A DNA stretch of 64,000 nucleotides from Mycobacterium gordonae (GTDB lineage: Bacteria; Actinomycetota; Actinomycetes; Mycobacteriales; Mycobacteriaceae), in the NCBI RefSeq assembly GCF_002101675.1, contig NZ_LQOY01000230.1, positions 1 to 64,000 on the forward strand, read 5' to 3'. Position 1 is the stretch's first letter, and the number at the start of each line of letters is the position of its first letter. The notes under the pieces were generated by a model. That model was not told where the DNA came from. It saw only the letters and a list, made by a program, of their open reading frames with translations, and ran no database searches. Of this stretch, positions 8,772-18,094 are shown one piece after another. A program made the translations under genes and the position numbers.

Positions 8772-9899
8772 GTGAAGACAAAAGGCGCACTGATCTGGGA
8801 ATTCAACCAGCCCTGGTCCATCGAGGAAATCGAAATTGGCGACCCCGCCAAAGACGAAGTCAAGATCCAGATGGAAGCGGCCGGCATGTGCCACTCGGAT
8901 CACCACCTGGTGACCGGCGGCATCCCGATGGCGGGCTTCCCGGTGCTGGGCGGCCACGAGGGCGCCGGCATCGTGACCGAAGTCGGCCCCGGCGTCGAGG
9001 ACATCGCTCCGGGTGACCACGTGGTGCTGTCCTTCATCCCGTCCTGCGGGCAGTGTCCGACCTGTCAGTCCGGCATGCGCAACCTGTGTGACCTCGGCGC
9101 GGGACTGCTCGCCGGCGCCGCCGTGAGCGACGGCACCTTCCGCATCCAGGCCCGCGGCCAGAACGTCTTCCCGATGACCCTGCTCGGAACGTTCTCGCCG
9201 TACATGGTCGTGCACCGCAGCTCGGTGGTGAAGATCGACCCGTCCGTCCCGTTCGAGGTGGCCGCCCTGGTCGGCTGTGGCGTCACCACCGGCTACGGTT
9301 CGGCGGTCCGCACCGCCGACATCCGGCCGGGTCAGGACGTCGCGATCGTCGGCGTCGGCGGGGTCGGCATGGCCGCCCTGCAGGGCGCGGTCAACGCGGG
9401 CGCGCGCTTCATCTTCGCGATCGACCCGGTGGAGTGGAAGCGCGACCAGGCCCTGAAGTTCGGCGCCACCCACGTCTACCCGGACATCAATGCCGCGCTG
9501 ATGGGCATCATGGAGGTCACCTACGGGCTGATGGCCCACAAGGTGGTCGTCACCGTCGGCGAGCTGCACGGCGCCGATGTCGACAACTACCTCAACATCA
9601 CCCAGAAGGGCGGCACCTGCGTGCTGACCGCCATCGGCAGCCTGCTCGACACCAACGTCAACCTGAACCTCGCGATGCTCACACTGATGCAGAAGAACCT
9701 GCAGGGCACCATCTTCGGTGGCGGCAATCCGCAGTACGACATTCCGCAGCTGCTGTCGATGTACAAGGCCGGCAAGCTGAACCTCGACGACATGGTCACC
9801 ACCCAGTACCGCCTCGAGCAGATCAACGAGGGCTACCAGGACATGCTGGAAGGCAAGAACATTCGCGGCGTCATCCGCTACACGGACGCTGATCGGTAA
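8772..9899 (+). CDS. adhB: zinc-type alcohol dehydrogenase, NDMA-dependent-like (Rv0761c-like)
   Basis: A 375-aa medium-chain alcohol dehydrogenase. Catalytic zinc ligands are in the CHSDHH and GHEGAG region, and the structural zinc site is the four-cysteine stretch CGQCPTC...LC near residues 95-110. The coenzyme-binding GVGGVG lies near 195. It resembles actinobacterial NDMA-dependent alcohol dehydrogenases with tightly bound NAD. The start is GTG with a GGGTCAGG ribosome-binding region just upstream. Its likely role is oxidation of an alcohol made by the P450/SDR steps, passing an aldehyde to aldA; this is inferred. Confidence 0.92.
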   Translation: MKTKGALIWEFNQPWSIEEIEIGDPAKDEVKIQMEAAGMCHSDHHLVTGGIPMAGFPVLGGHEGAGIVTEVGPGVEDIAPGDHVVLSFIPSCGQCPTCQSGMRNLCDLGAGLLAGAAVSDGTFRIQARGQNVFPMTLLGTFSPYMVVHRSSVVKIDPSVPFEVAALVGCGVTTGYGSAVRTADIRPGQDVAIVGVGGVGMAALQGAVNAGARFIFAIDPVEWKRDQALKFGATHVYPDINAALMGIMEVTYGLMAHKVVVTVGELHGADVDNYLNITQKGGTCVLTAIGSLLDTNVNLNLAMLTLMQKNLQGTIFGGGNPQYDIPQLLSMYKAGKLNLDDMVTTQYRLEQINEGYQDMLEGKNIRGVIRYTDADR

Positions 9900-9911
9900 C
9901 CCTGGTCCTGA

Positions 9912-11903
9912 GTGACCGGCTTTCCGCACCTGTTGGCGCCGGGGCGAATCGGCGCCATGACGGTGCGCAACCGGGTGGTCATGTCTCCGATGGAGACCAT
10001 GTACGGCACCCCCGACGGCCTGCCTTCAGCGCGCACCCGTGACTACTTCGTCGCCCGCGCCAGGGGCGGCGTCGGTCTGATCACGCTGGGCGCCACCGGA
10101 GTCGACCCGCAGCATCCCGAAACACCGGGTGGATTGCACCTGGGCACCGACGCGGCCGTCGAGTCACACCGGGCGCTGGTGGACGAGGTGCACGCGCACG
10201 GCGCCAAGATCCAGCCACAGATCGTGCACGCCGGGCCGGACGGACTGGGGCCGGAGATGTTCGGCGCGACGTCGCTGGGGCCGTCGGTGATTCCGTCGTA
10301 TCTGACCGGACGCCCGTCGGTGGAGATCACCGGCGCTCAGCTCACCAAGGTGCTCGACCTGTTCAAGGCGGCCGCGCGCCGCGCCGTCGAGGCCGGCTAC
10401 GACGGAATCGAGCTGCACGCCGCACACGGCTACATGCTGCTGGGTTCTTTCCTTGCACCACAACGTAACCGGCGCACCGACTCCTACAGCGGCCACACCG
10501 CGCGGGGCCGGATGCGGGTGGTCCTGGACGCGCTGGCGGCGATCCGTTCCGAGATCGGCAACGCACTGCCGATCACCTTGCGCATCTCTGGGTACGAGCG
10601 CGTCGCCGGCGGCCGGCCCATCTACGAAACCGCCCGGATGGCGCCCGAACTCGTCGCCGCCGGTGTCGACGCGTTCCACGTCAGCGGCGGGGTGATCGAC
10701 CGCCTGGTCACCGGGATGGTCAATAGCGCCGACGACGGCGCCGAGGTGAACGTGGGCGCCGCACACGCGGTCAAGCAGGTGGTGGACGTGCCGGTGATCG
10801 CCGTCGGCCGCATCCACGACCCGGTGCGGGCCGAACGCATCCTGGCCGACGGACGCGCCGATTTCATCGCCATGGGCCGCCCGTTGCTCGCGGACCCCGA
10901 GCTGCCGCGCAAGCTTGGATCCGGGCAGGCTAAGCGGGTTCGTCAGTGCATCTCCTGTGAAAACTGCATCGACGCAATGGAACAACGCTTCTCGGTCGAC
11001 TGTGCGGTGAACCCGCGCACCGGCAAGGAACGCGCCCTGGCGGCACCCGCTGTCGCGCGCGCCAAACGGGTGGTGGTGATCGGCGGCGGCCCGGCCGGGC
11101 TGGAAGCCGCTCGGGTGGCCGCCGGCCGCGGGCACCGGGTGACGCTCTTCGAGCGCGGCCGGCAACTGGGCGGCGCGCTGCGCTGGGCGAGCATGCTGCA
11201 TCCCGAGAACCAGCCGTTCCTTCGGTATCTGCGCCACGAGATCGCGTTCAGCGGCGCCGAAGTGGTTCTGGGGGAATCTGTTTCGGTTCGGGACATCGTT
11301 GCCGCAGCACCCGAGGCAGTAGTTGTGGCCACCGGTGGCCGGGTCGCCGTGCCGCCGATCCCGGGCGCGCACCTTCCGCACGTGCACACCGGACCCGGTT
11401 TGCGGGGCATGGTCGAGGGCCGGCGCTTTCTGCGTCCCGGCGCGGTGCGGATTGCCAGCCGCGCGTGGATGCCGTTCGGCCGCCGGGTCACCGTCATCGG
11501 TGGTGATCTGGTGGCGCTCGAACTAGCCGAATTCCTGGCGACGCGCGGGCGATTGGTCTCGATCGTCGAGGGCGGCAAAGACATCGCACCCGAGATCGGC
11601 AACAAGCGCAAGACCGAACACACCGATCGCCTGGACCGGTTGGGCGTCACCGTGCACGTGCGCGCCGAGGTCGAGCGAATCACCTCCGGCGCAGTGATAT
11701 TCACTCCTGCCGGCAGTGTGAGCCGCGAACTGGCCGCCGACACCGTCGTCATCGCCGGCACCATCGAGCCGGACACCGGACTGTTCGACGCGCTGGTCGA
11801 CGCGCTGCCCGACACGCCTGTTCATGCCGCCGGTGACTGCACCGGCCTGGGACTGATCCGCAAAGCCACCGAAGACGGCGCCCGCGCCGCGTGTGCAATC
11901 TAG
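9912..11903 (+). CDS. NADH:flavin oxidoreductase / 2,4-dienoyl-CoA reductase-like enzyme
   Basis: A 663-aa two-part flavoenzyme. Residues about 1-340 form an old-yellow-enzyme TIM barrel (GYDGIELHAAHGYML, SGG, AMGRPLLADPELP). A 4Fe-4S motif C-x2-C-x3-C-x11-C (CISCENCIDAM...CAVNP) follows, then an FAD/NAD Rossmann region with GGGPAGLEAARVAAGRGH near 395. This is the layout of 2,4-dienoyl-CoA reductase and trimethylamine dehydrogenase. The start is GTG, 12 bp after adhB. I do not recall this gene between adhB and Rv0760c in Mtb, so it appears to be an extra member of the operon. The substrate may be an enone or dienoyl intermediate. Confidence 0.9.
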   Translation: MTGFPHLLAPGRIGAMTVRNRVVMSPMETMYGTPDGLPSARTRDYFVARARGGVGLITLGATGVDPQHPETPGGLHLGTDAAVESHRALVDEVHAHGAKIQPQIVHAGPDGLGPEMFGATSLGPSVIPSYLTGRPSVEITGAQLTKVLDLFKAAARRAVEAGYDGIELHAAHGYMLLGSFLAPQRNRRTDSYSGHTARGRMRVVLDALAAIRSEIGNALPITLRISGYERVAGGRPIYETARMAPELVAAGVDAFHVSGGVIDRLVTGMVNSADDGAEVNVGAAHAVKQVVDVPVIAVGRIHDPVRAERILADGRADFIAMGRPLLADPELPRKLGSGQAKRVRQCISCENCIDAMEQRFSVDCAVNPRTGKERALAAPAVARAKRVVVIGGGPAGLEAARVAAGRGHRVTLFERGRQLGGALRWASMLHPENQPFLRYLRHEIAFSGAEVVLGESVSVRDIVAAAPEAVVVATGGRVAVPPIPGAHLPHVHTGPGLRGMVEGRRFLRPGAVRIASRAWMPFGRRVTVIGGDLVALELAEFLATRGRLVSIVEGGKDIAPEIGNKRKTEHTDRLDRLGVTVHVRAEVERITSGAVIFTPAGSVSRELAADTVVIAGTIEPDTGLFDALVDALPDTPVHAAGDCTGLGLIRKATEDGARAACAI

Positions 11904-11918
11904 AGAAGGAGAAACGCA

Positions 11919-12335
11919 ATGACCCAAACCGCCCAATCCCCGGCGCTGACGGCCTCGCAATCGTCGTGGCGCTGCGTGCAGGCCCATGACCGCGAAGGTT
12001 GGCTGGCGTTGATGGCCGACGACGTGGTGGTCGAGGACCCGATCGGCAAGTCCGTGACCAACCCGGACGGCACCGGCGTAAAGGGCAAAGAGGGCGTCGC
12101 CACGTTCTACGACACCAACATCGCCGCGAACCAGTTGACGATCACCTGCGAAGAGACGTTTCCATCCAGTTCACCCAACGAGATCGCCCATATTCTGGTG
12201 CTCAACAGCAAGTTTGAGGGTGGCTTCAGCAGTGAGGTGCGCGGCGTGTTCACCTATCGCGTCAACGACGAGGGGCTGATCAACAGCATGCGCGGCTACT
12301 GGAACCTCGACATGATGAAGTTCACGCAGGAGTAA
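11919..12335 (+). CDS. ketosteroid-isomerase-like NTF2-fold protein (Rv0760c-like)
   Basis: A 138-aa NTF2/SnoaL-fold protein similar in length and position to Rv0760c, a steroid-binding homologue of delta-5-3-ketosteroid isomerase. It has the opening helices (SSWRCVQAHDREGWLALMADDVVVEDPIG) and the final strand region ending in YWNLDMMKF. A strong AGAAGGAG-type ribosome-binding site precedes ATG 11919. It is the last gene of the operon and is followed at once by a long hairpin. Isomerase activity is possible but unproven for this subfamily. Confidence 0.85.
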   Translation: MTQTAQSPALTASQSSWRCVQAHDREGWLALMADDVVVEDPIGKSVTNPDGTGVKGKEGVATFYDTNIAANQLTITCEETFPSSSPNEIAHILVLNSKFEGGFSSEVRGVFTYRVNDEGLINSMRGYWNLDMMKFTQE

Positions 12336-12352
12336 CCCCGGGAGTAACCCCG

Positions 12353-12410
12353 CGAGCAGACGCAAAGTCCCCGAAAACCCCGGGTTTTCGGGGGCTTTGG
12401 CGTCTGCTCG
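12353..12410. terminator. large symmetrical hairpin between convergent genes
   Basis: An almost perfect inverted repeat. The outer arms CGAGCAGACGC (12353-12363) and GCGTCTGCTCG (12400-12410) enclose inner arms CCCCGAAAACCC and GGGTTTTCGGGG. It separates the plus-strand operon from the convergent minus gene ending at 12420 and has no U-tract. It shares its outer GAGCAGACGC arms with the hairpin at 59031-59090. A bidirectional terminator is the likely role. Confidence 0.75.
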
Positions 12411-12419
12411 GCCGAGGAA

Positions 12420-13865
12420 CTAGCCGATGCGGCCGATGCCGGTGATATTTCCCTGCATGATCTTGCCGCCCATCAGGACCATGCACGCCGTCTGAATCGG
12501 GTCGCTGAGCAGAGTGGCCGACTTCGGCTGCTGGTGCATCAAATTCCCGGTGTTCGGATCGATCACCGAGTAGGCGAAGATGTCGGCCGGAGTGGTCTGG
12601 TCGAGCCCGATCCGGGTGATCGTGTAGATCAGCCCGTCTCCGGTCGACAGGTGCGGCAGCGCGGCGCTGCGAACCTTGCTCTCCCACACCGTATGACAGC
12701 CCGGGCCCGGATTGTTCATGTCCACCCGGGTCATTCCACCGACGAACGGCGCCGTCGGCGGCACCGCCGGGCCGGCACCTGGAGGCACCGCCGGATAGGG
12801 ATAGCCGTAGGTGCTGGCGATGAACATCGAGTTGCCGGCACCGATCGGCGAGTTTTCGCTGCCCGGTCCGCCCAGGGTCAGCACGGTCTGCTGGCAGACG
12901 ACATTGCCGGTGCCGGACTGGTACACCATCGCATGCACCTGCGGCTCGGCGTTGTCGACGATCGTCACGTAGTCAGCACCGGTGGGTCCGAAATATGTTG
13001 GGGTGGAGCCGGTTCCCCAACTCAGCTGGCCGGGCTTGCGGGCCGGGCCGCGGTCGTAGTTCTGGCTCCACATCACCTGCGGGTTGCCGCCGCCGTTGAG
13101 GTTGATCTCGTAGATGGCGAAGGTGGTCGCCACCGCGACGCGGTTCAGCGGCGACGCCGAAATACTGTTTGCCACCTGCTGTCCGGCGGGCAACTGCAAA
13201 CTGGCGACGCCCCCAGCTGCTTTCGCGACCCCGACCACACCACCGGCGGTGGCGAACCAGACGTTGCCCTGATAGTCCGGGACCACGCCCACCGAGCTGT
13301 CACCGGGGGGTATGACGCTGGACAGGTCGGTGGACTGGGTGACGATCAACTGCCAGCGACCCCGCTCGTCCTTGGCATGCGCGATGCGCAGCAGGTGGTT
13401 GGCGCCGTCGATCAGCACCATCTGGTTGTTGTTGTCCAGGTAGGCGTAGACGCCGCCGAGCAGGCCGCCTTTGGTGATGTCCAAGCTGGCCAACGGGATA
13501 ACCTGCGGCAGGATGCCGCCGGGGTCGATCAGATGCAGTACCGGAGCCTGTTGGGTGATCGTGGTACACAGCGCCAGCACCAGACCATCGGTGCCCTGGG
13601 TGATCGTCGGACAGGCGGCCAGCAGCGGGAACGCGAAGATCGGCACCAGGCGCGCGCCGGGGCCCGGGAGCGGTCCGGCGTCGGCCGATCCGGCGTCGTT
13701 GTGCATCGAGGCCAGGCCGTTGGGAGCCATGTACGGGTTGGGCGGACCCAAAGGACCGAACGCGTCGGCCGCGCGGGCCGGCGTCAGTGCAGGGATCAGG
13801 GACACCGCGCATGCGGTCAGCACCGCGACTGGAATGGCCAGCAGCGCTTTGGGAAAACGCACCAA
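12420..13865 (-). CDS. secreted protein, possible beta-propeller, unknown function
   Basis: A 481-aa protein starting at GTG with a clear signal peptide (FPKALLAIPVAVLTACAVSLIP, cut near ARAADA at about residue 34). The rest is rich in glycine, proline, asparagine and strand-like segments such as VGVVPDYQGNVWFATAGGVVGVAK and RVAVATTFAIYEINLNGGG. These look like WD/PQQ-type propeller blades, but I cannot assign a family. Several spaced cysteines (TACAV, AACPT, ALCTT, VVCQQ, PGCHT, TACMV) may form disulfides. It is probably exported to the cell envelope. It stands alone on the minus strand. Confidence 0.75.
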   Translation of the reverse strand: MVRFPKALLAIPVAVLTACAVSLIPALTPARAADAFGPLGPPNPYMAPNGLASMHNDAGSADAGPLPGPGARLVPIFAFPLLAACPTITQGTDGLVLALCTTITQQAPVLHLIDPGGILPQVIPLASLDITKGGLLGGVYAYLDNNNQMVLIDGANHLLRIAHAKDERGRWQLIVTQSTDLSSVIPPGDSSVGVVPDYQGNVWFATAGGVVGVAKAAGGVASLQLPAGQQVANSISASPLNRVAVATTFAIYEINLNGGGNPQVMWSQNYDRGPARKPGQLSWGTGSTPTYFGPTGADYVTIVDNAEPQVHAMVYQSGTGNVVCQQTVLTLGGPGSENSPIGAGNSMFIASTYGYPYPAVPPGAGPAVPPTAPFVGGMTRVDMNNPGPGCHTVWESKVRSAALPHLSTGDGLIYTITRIGLDQTTPADIFAYSVIDPNTGNLMHQQPKSATLLSDPIQTACMVLMGGKIMQGNITGIGRIG

Positions 13866-13963
13866 GGTCGCCTCCCGTGAATTGAGTCACAAGGGATTCT
13901 GGCGGGCATTGAGAACGACACGGCTACGGTGCGTTAACGATTCGGCCGCACCGGCTCGCGGCG

Positions 13964-14881
13964 TCACGCTGGGTCCGGTATGAACACCCCGGTGCCCTGC
14001 GCCATCTTCGCCAGGGTTTCATAGGCCATCCACATGAAACCCTGCTCGCCCCAGCGCTTTCCGAAGCTGTTCTGGATTCGCACCGCGCCGGCGCTCTTGT
14101 TGTCGTCGTAGCCGGTGATGACCATGACGTGCCCGACCTTCTTGCCGGATGCGTTGATCATCCACTGTCCGTTGCCGACGTACGGCGAGGGTGTGCCGCG
14201 GTAGCGCGGGAAGTCGCTGTAAAGGTTGACGCCGAAGGCGACCGGCAGACCTTTCGCGATAACGGTTCGTAAGTTGTTCAAGCCATCCGGGCCGGTGATC
14301 CGGATCAGTTTGTGCCCTGGGATGGCGAACATCGGATCCGGGTCGATGGTGCGCGAGCCGTAGTCGGCCCAGTTGGCCTCACACGATGTGGCGGACTTGC
14401 GCCGGCCGATGTTGGGCGCCACGGCCAGCGACGGTGTGCCGCCGTTGTCCTGTAACCAGTTCAGGCACTTGACCATTTGGCCGCCCTTGCACGTGTTCTC
14501 GGTGAGCTTATTGGCCAGCTGGTATCGGATGTAGGCGTAGTCAGGACCGGCCCGGCGAGCGGGAGTGCTTGGCGCAGTGGCGCTTTTGCGGGCGGCGTGG
14601 AACGTCGCCAGGCCGTATACCGTGGCCCACACGAAGCAGTTCGGCATGGTCTGCCTACCCACCGGTGGCAACCACTCCGTCTTCACCGACGCCGCCGCGG
14701 GCAGCCGGCCCAGGGGCTTGGGCGTCTCGGGGGCTCCAGGCTCCGAGACGTCGGAATCGTATCCGTAGGAAGTCAGCTCGTAGGGCTCTTCGTCGTCGGT
14801 GCCGCACGCCGGCAGCGCCGCGCCCAGCGCACCGGCCGCCGCGAGCGCGAGCATCTGGCGTCGCCCGATCCGGAGCTGCAT
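13964..14881 (-). CDS. papain-like (C1) cysteine peptidase, predicted lipoprotein
   Basis: I place the start at ATG 14881 (305 aa) because it gives a Tat-like and lipoprotein signal: GRRQMLALAAAG followed by lipobox LPAC with Cys26. The mature part has papain-family landmarks: Gln in VGRQ and the catalytic Cys82 in MPNCFVWAT, the catalytic His in KVGHVMVITGYDD and Asn in IQNSFGKRWGEQGF. Family members are secreted or anchored endopeptidases. A longer reading (351 aa) would bury the signal sequence inside the protein. It diverges from the small gene at 14955. The target protein is unknown. Confidence 0.85.
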   Translation of the reverse strand: MQLRIGRRQMLALAAAGALGAALPACGTDDEEPYELTSYGYDSDVSEPGAPETPKPLGRLPAAASVKTEWLPPVGRQTMPNCFVWATVYGLATFHAARKSATAPSTPARRAGPDYAYIRYQLANKLTENTCKGGQMVKCLNWLQDNGGTPSLAVAPNIGRRKSATSCEANWADYGSRTIDPDPMFAIPGHKLIRITGPDGLNNLRTVIAKGLPVAFGVNLYSDFPRYRGTPSPYVGNGQWMINASGKKVGHVMVITGYDDNKSAGAVRIQNSFGKRWGEQGFMWMAYETLAKMAQGTGVFIPDPA

Positions 14882-14954
14882 GCCGATGACCTTATTTTGT
14901 TGGCGATTGTGTTGGCGGCTTTTGATGTCGGTGGCCGCGGATACGTTCGGCAAC

Positions 14955-15263
14955 ATGACCACCGACCAAGTATCCGATCGTGATCTCGTCCTGTCGGTCA
15001 TCGACGACTTCTTCGACAAGGTCGACCGGCTCCATCAGCTGGATCCCGCAACGATGACCGAAGAAGAACTGTGGCGCTATCTGGAAACCGAGCATCGGGT
15101 GAGCGAAACGCTGTCGATGCTTCAGCGCAACATGATCAAGTCGCTGACCCGCGCCAGCCCCGAAGAGTTGGGCGGCGAGCTTCCTGACGTCCTCGCTGAA
15201 GCCCTGCATATCAGCCGCGAAGATGCCGAGCGACGTATCGACGAAGCCATGGCGGCGACCTGA
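14955..15263 (+). CDS. small protein resembling a DUF222 N-terminal region
   Basis: A 102-aa acidic helical protein starting at ATG 14955 (MTTDQVSDRDLVLSV). The C-terminal part, ALHISREDAERRIDEA, resembles the segment found in DUF222/13E12 proteins before their central domain. No HNH domain follows; the frame ends cleanly in TGA. It may be a stand-alone protein or a shortened relative of the DUF222 family. It lies 30 bp before the HIT gene and may be co-transcribed with it. Confidence 0.6.
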   Translation: MTTDQVSDRDLVLSVIDDFFDKVDRLHQLDPATMTEEELWRYLETEHRVSETLSMLQRNMIKSLTRASPEELGGELPDVLAEALHISREDAERRIDEAMAAT

Positions 15264-15293
15264 GGCCGGTCGGGTCAAACCTATGCTGAGGCA

Positions 15294-15698
15294 ATGGCGT
15301 CGATTTTCACCAAGATCATCAACCGTGAACTGCCCGGCCGCTTCGTGTACGAGGACGACGACGTCGTCGCGTTCCTGACGATCGAGCCGATGACGCAAGG
15401 CCACACCCTGGTGGTGCCGCGCGCGGAGATCGACCAGTGGCAGGACGTCGACGCCGCGGCATTCGCCCGCGTCATGGAGGTGAGCCAGCTGATCGGTAAG
15501 GCCGTGACGAAGGCCTTCTCCGCCGACCGCGCCGGCGTGATCATCGCGGGCCTAGAGGTGCCGCACCTGCACGTGCACGTCTTTCCCGCGCGCAACCTCA
15601 GCGACTTCGGCTTCGCCCACGTCGACCGGAACCCGTCCCCGGAGTCGCTGGACGAGGCGCAGGCCAAGATCAAGGCGGCGCTCGCGGAGTTGGCGTAA
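15294..15698 (+). CDS. HIT-family nucleotide hydrolase/transferase (Rv0759c-like)
   Basis: A 134-aa histidine-triad protein. The triad HLHVHVFPA (PHLHVHV) near residue 90 is intact, as are the upstream strand FLTIEPMTQGHTLVVPR and the nucleotide-binding N-terminus IFTKIINRELPGRFVYED. HIT proteins of this branch hydrolyse adenosine phosphoramidates or dinucleoside polyphosphates. It is convergent with phoR. Confidence 0.92.
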   Translation: MASIFTKIINRELPGRFVYEDDDVVAFLTIEPMTQGHTLVVPRAEIDQWQDVDAAAFARVMEVSQLIGKAVTKAFSADRAGVIIAGLEVPHLHVHVFPARNLSDFGFAHVDRNPSPESLDEAQAKIKAALAELA

Positions 15699-15764
15699 GC
15701 AGCCTTGCGCTGAGACTGCGTCCACGGCGGGTTTGCGCGGCGTGTCGTCGCCTTCAGCGCAGGA

Positions 15765-17210
15765 TCAATGCACCCGGTCGCCAACCGGGGCGGGCACGTC
15801 GCTGACCCGGGGCAGCGCGACCCGGAAGCAACACCCCTGCCCGGGCGCGGTGGTCACCGTGACGCTGCCGCCATGCGCCTTGACCAGCGAGTCGACGATC
15901 GACAATCCGAGCCCGGTGCCGCCGCTGGCTCGCGCCCGCGACGAGTCGGTGCGATAGAAGCGCTCGAAGATACGGTCGGCGTCCTCCTGGCTCATGCCCG
16001 GCCCCTTGTCGGCGATCTCGAGTACCGCGTCGTCGCCGTCGGTGCCGACCCGGATGGTGACGTCAGCGGTGACCGGCGTGTGCTGGATCGCGTTGGCGAT
16101 CAGGTTGCCCAGCACCTGACGCAGTCGCGCCTCGTCGCCCAACACCTCCGGGGTACCGGGCCCGTCGAACACCTCCATGGTGATGGTGCGTTTGGGGTCG
16201 ATGGCGCGCCCGTCGTGCACGGCGTCGCTGGCCAGCGCCAGCAGGTCCACTCGGTTATGTTCCAGCGGCCGCTGCACATCCAAACGCGCCAGCAGCAGCA
16301 GGTCGTCGACCAGCAACCCCATCCGGCTGGCTTCGCTTTCAATCCGCGACAGCAGCATCGAGACGTCCCGAGCGGCGCCCTGGCGGTACAACTCGGCGAA
16401 CCCGCGGATGGTCGTCAATGGGGTCCGCAGTTCGTGGCTGGCGTCGGTGATGAACCGCCGCATCCGCTCCTCTGAATTGCGAGCGGTTTCGGCCGACGAC
16501 TCCGAGGCGGCCACCGCCTGCTGGATCTGCGACAGCATTCCGTTGAGCGCCAAGGAAAGTCGGCCCACTTCGGTGCGCGGGTCACGTTCGGTGACGCGGC
16601 GGTCCAGCTGGCCCGCGGCGATCGCGGCCGCGGTCTGCTCGACTTCGGCCAGTGGCCGCAGACTGCGATACACCACCACGAAGCTGGCGATGCCGACCAC
16701 CACCAGCACCGCGGTGCCGATCCCGGCCTGCAGCCAGACCAGCGACCGGACCGTGTGGTCGACATCGGACAGGTCGATGGCCACCGTCGTGATCCCACCC
16801 TGCGGCCCGCGGACCGTCACCGCGCGCCACTTGATGTCGGAGTCGCTGACTGACGGGAGCGTCGTCGGGTTGGGACCGACGTCGTTGTTGGCAGGCAGCG
16901 CCGGCTCGGCGTTGCGGTCATTGATGGCCGTCATGGGGTGGCCGTCCGGGCTGATCGCCCGCACGTAGAACTTCGACGGCGGCCGGGCCGGATCGAAGCC
17001 CTGACCGTTCGACGTGGTGTGCTTCCACGGCGCCTGTGCCCAGGTGCGGCTGGCGTCCATCAAGGTCGAGTCGATGCGGCTGACCAGGCTGTGCCGCAGG
17101 ATCGACGTGACCGCCACCCCCGAACCCAGCAGACCGCACAAGACCAGCACCAGGGTTGCTGCCACCAGGCTCACCCGCAGGGGCACGCCGCGGCGGTACC
17201 GGCCGGTCAT
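15765..17210 (-). CDS. phoR: sensor histidine kinase PhoR
   Basis: A 481-aa membrane histidine kinase; ATG 17210 is used because it starts one base after the phoP stop and directly precedes the first membrane helix. There is an N-terminal helix (about 13-35), a periplasmic loop, a second helix (about 150-175), HAMP, the phosphoacceptor histidine in DASHELRTPLTTIRG (about 258), the N box NLIANAIQHTP and G boxes DKGPGM and GGTGLGLSIV. It phosphorylates PhoP in response to envelope or acid-type signals. All catalytic boxes are intact. Confidence 0.95.
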   Translation of the reverse strand: MTGRYRRGVPLRVSLVAATLVLVLCGLLGSGVAVTSILRHSLVSRIDSTLMDASRTWAQAPWKHTTSNGQGFDPARPPSKFYVRAISPDGHPMTAINDRNAEPALPANNDVGPNPTTLPSVSDSDIKWRAVTVRGPQGGITTVAIDLSDVDHTVRSLVWLQAGIGTAVLVVVGIASFVVVYRSLRPLAEVEQTAAAIAAGQLDRRVTERDPRTEVGRLSLALNGMLSQIQQAVAASESSAETARNSEERMRRFITDASHELRTPLTTIRGFAELYRQGAARDVSMLLSRIESEASRMGLLVDDLLLLARLDVQRPLEHNRVDLLALASDAVHDGRAIDPKRTITMEVFDGPGTPEVLGDEARLRQVLGNLIANAIQHTPVTADVTIRVGTDGDDAVLEIADKGPGMSQEDADRIFERFYRTDSSRARASGGTGLGLSIVDSLVKAHGGSVTVTTAPGQGCCFRVALPRVSDVPAPVGDRVH

Positions 17211-17211
17211 C

Positions 17212-17940
17212 TCAGCGTGGTTCGCGCAGCACGTAGCCCACCCCTCGCAGGGTATGCAGCAGGCGCTTCTCCCCGGTGTCGATCTTGCGGCGCAGGTACG
17301 ATACATAGGACTCCACGACGTTGACGTCGCCACCGAAGTCGTAGCGCCAGACGTGGTCGAGGATCTTCGGCTTGCTCAGTACGGTGCCGGCGTTGATCAC
17401 GAAGTAGCGCAACAGCGTGAACTCGGTGGGCGACAGGGAGACCGGCTGGCCGGCCTTCCACACTTCGTGCGTCTCCTCGTCGAGTTCGATGTCGGCGAAC
17501 GTCAGTCGGGCGTTGCGGGGTTCGTTGCTGACGCCCTTGCCGGCGCGGCGCAGAATGACCCGCAGCCGGGCGACCACCTCTTCGAGGCTGAAGGGCTTGG
17601 TCACATAGTCGTCGCCACCGAGGGTGAGACCGGCGATCTTGTCCTGCAAGGAGTCGCGGGCGGTCAGGAACAGGGCCGGGGCGTCGATGCCGTCGGCGCG
17701 CAAGCGGCGCAGCACACCGAATCCGTCCATTCCCGGCATCATCACGTCGAGGATCACCGCGTCCGGCCTGGATTCGCGGGCGCGGTCGAGGGCCTGGGCG
17801 CCGTTGGTCGCGGTGATGACCTCAAATCCCTGGAATTTCAGGCTGACCGAGAGCAGCTCGACGATGTTGACCTCGTCGTCGACGACGAGGATGCGAGCCT
17901 CCGGTTTGGTGTTCTCCGCGCCGGGGTGTCCCAGTGTCAC
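17212..17940 (-). CDS. phoP: response regulator PhoP
   Basis: A 242-aa OmpR/PhoB-type regulator. GTG 17940 is chosen because a GGGAG ribosome-binding site lies just upstream and the N-terminus (TLGHPGAENTKPEAR) matches the length of Mtb PhoP. The receiver holds acidic residues VVDDE, the phosphorylated Asp65 in ILDVMMPG and Lys in TKPF. The C-terminal winged helix ends RLLHTLRGVGYVLREPR. In Mtb it controls lipid, ESX-1 and acid-response genes. The open frame continues upstream past 18700, but that part overlaps the divergent gene and is not coding. Confidence 0.95.
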   Translation of the reverse strand: MTLGHPGAENTKPEARILVVDDEVNIVELLSVSLKFQGFEVITATNGAQALDRARESRPDAVILDVMMPGMDGFGVLRRLRADGIDAPALFLTARDSLQDKIAGLTLGGDDYVTKPFSLEEVVARLRVILRRAGKGVSNEPRNARLTFADIELDEETHEVWKAGQPVSLSPTEFTLLRYFVINAGTVLSKPKILDHVWRYDFGGDVNVVESYVSYLRRKIDTGEKRLLHTLRGVGYVLREPR

Positions 17941-18094
17941 GTCAGTCTCCCGAACTTGAGTATTAGCTTCAGATTCATTGAAAACTTCCTGAGAGGACGG
18001 TGCAAGTAATCTGCTAGCAGTCTGCCAGGCGTCGCGGTGTGGCCCGGGAACCGCGCGGTGTCGGGCGTGCATCTGCCGCGAATAGACTCGGAGA

